A program made the translations under genes and the position numbers. From positions 1 to 7,480 of the forward strand of contig SKLD01000488.1 in the NCBI GenBank assembly GCA_007123395.1: a DNA stretch of 7,480 nt, read 5' to 3'. This DNA is from Opitutales bacterium. GTDB lineage: Bacteria > Verrucomicrobiota > Verrucomicrobiia > Opitutales > Oceanipulchritudinaceae. The notes beneath the pieces were generated by a model. The model was not told the origin of the DNA, did no database searches, and saw only the letters and a list, made by a program, of their open reading frames with translations. Below are positions 6,831 to 7,480 of this stretch, piece by piece (positions within the stretch are counted from its first letter, which is position 1; each line of letters begins with the position of its first letter).

Positions 6831-7480
6831 AGGGCGTGGCGACTGGACTGGATTCCCGGCGGCGGGGTCGACCCGTTCTTTTCATCGCCCCTTTTCGCGT
6901 GGCCGCCGCGGAGCCTTGCCTTCGACAGCCGCGGACGGATTGTTGCCTTGGTGCAGCCGGTGGGCGTTGGAAATCGACAGGGTTTGGCTGCCAACACCGT
7001 CCACCGGTTGCTCGCGGACGGGCGCCTCGACACATCCTTTGCTTTCGACGACGGAGACCTGCTCAGCGGTTCTGCGCTATGGGCTCGCGAGGATTCTGCC
7101 GGACGGGACCGTCGACCCGGAGTTTGCCGCGCCGCGCCGGGACGCAGCGGCTTTCCGCGGGCAGCGGATCGACAGCGTATTCGTTGCAGACGACGGGGAG
7201 TCGATCCGGGTGGCGGGCAGCTTCTCGGGCTTTGCCGGTTATCGTGCGCCGGGTATTCTCAAACTCGACGCATCGGGCAATCCGGTCGGCGGCACCGGAT
7301 TCGCCGTGCGGTCGACAGGCACTCCGGACGCTCCGGTCCTGATTGCCGGAGCGAGCGGAGATTCAATCCATCTTGTTGGCGCAGTGCAGAGTGATGGAGG
7401 CGCGGCGACTCCCGGAGTCGCGAAACTGGTCCGCACGGCATCTCACGGAACCTACTGGCACCCGATGTTCGGCGAGATTC
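6831..7480 (+). pseudogene. Delta-60 repeat (DUF5122-type beta-propeller) coding remnant: no start, frame change, runs off the right edge
   Basis: Delta-60 repeats have a motif like RLnaDGslDtsF recurring about every 50-60 residues, found in large secreted proteins of predicted beta-propeller fold. Here the first part is in the frame of codon 6831: RLDWIPGGGVDPFF (6840-6881), FDSRGRIVALV (6921-6953) and HRLLADGRLDTSF (7002-7040). The second part is in the next frame: ARILPDGTVDPEF (7087-7125), ADDGESIRVAGSF (from about 7186) and ILKLDASGNPV (7255-7287), continuing to the edge. The repeat Asp codons lie 53 codons apart at 6870 and 7029, but only 85 nt apart at 7029 and 7114, so about 80 nt seems missing near 7041-7075. 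There is no ATG, no plausible start and no signal peptide after the preceding gene's stop at 6828-6830. I infer a 5'-truncated gene with an internal deletion. A sequencing or assembly error is the alternative; neither frame has a stop at the switch. Confidence 0.65.

Noticed and set aside
6836..7342. Open frame from GTG 6836 as a separate 168-residue gene
   Set aside because: Its product is Arg/Cys/Pro-rich and matches nothing, while the other two plus frames over the same bases carry delta-60 repeat motifs.
1..7480. CRISPR array, rRNA or tRNA genes, att sites, replication origin
   Set aside because: No spaced direct repeats, RNA-gene consensus arms or iteron/DnaA-box clusters were found by reading the window.

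Overview
This is a GC-rich window carrying plus-strand genes only. It most resembles a Verrucomicrobiota chromosome, probably class Opitutae. That is an inference from the combination of genes: a GNAT-nitrilase fusion, a REP-associated tyrosine transposase (RAYT), a membrane-anchored SGNH-hydrolase/TPR protein with the 'GESAA / MGNNE / HVHFN' motifs, an OppA-type lipoprotein and delta-60 repeat sequence. No rRNA, tRNA or single-copy marker gene is present to confirm it.

Layout from left to right. (1) Positions 3-1421 hold the 3' part of a two-domain acetyltransferase/carbon-nitrogen hydrolase gene that is cut by the left edge; its nitrilase triad is intact. (2) Positions 1422-1515 are a short AT-richer intergenic stretch with two mutually exclusive hairpins. 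(3) Positions 1516-2523 hold a complete RAYT (HUH/Y1 nuclease) whose codon use differs from the gene before it. (4) Positions 2524-2627 contain a perfect 7-bp stem hairpin just after the RAYT stop. (5) Positions 2628-5078 hold an 816-residue signal-anchored SGNH-hydrolase protein with a TPR pair inside the hydrolase domain and eight C-terminal TPRs. (6) Positions 5160-6830 (start possibly 5190) hold an oligopeptide-binding lipoprotein of the SBP_bac_5/OppA family, 81 bp downstream and possibly co-transcribed. (7) From about 6831 to the right edge lies delta-60 repeat (beta-propeller) coding sequence. It begins directly after the OppA stop codon, has no visible start, and needs a change of reading frame near 7050-7075. 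I read it as a truncated, frameshifted remnant, or possibly a sequence error.

The genes do not form an obvious single pathway. The SGNH-TPR protein and the peptide-binding lipoprotein are both envelope proteins and could be expressed together, but no permease or ATPase genes lie nearby. The RAYT is a chromosomal, probably domesticated, transposase-family gene without recognisable insertion-sequence ends. I found no convincing wholly new system. The most interesting spots are the RAYT with its adjacent hairpins, the Asp-to-Glu change in the SGNH catalytic motif, and the decayed delta-60 region at the right edge.
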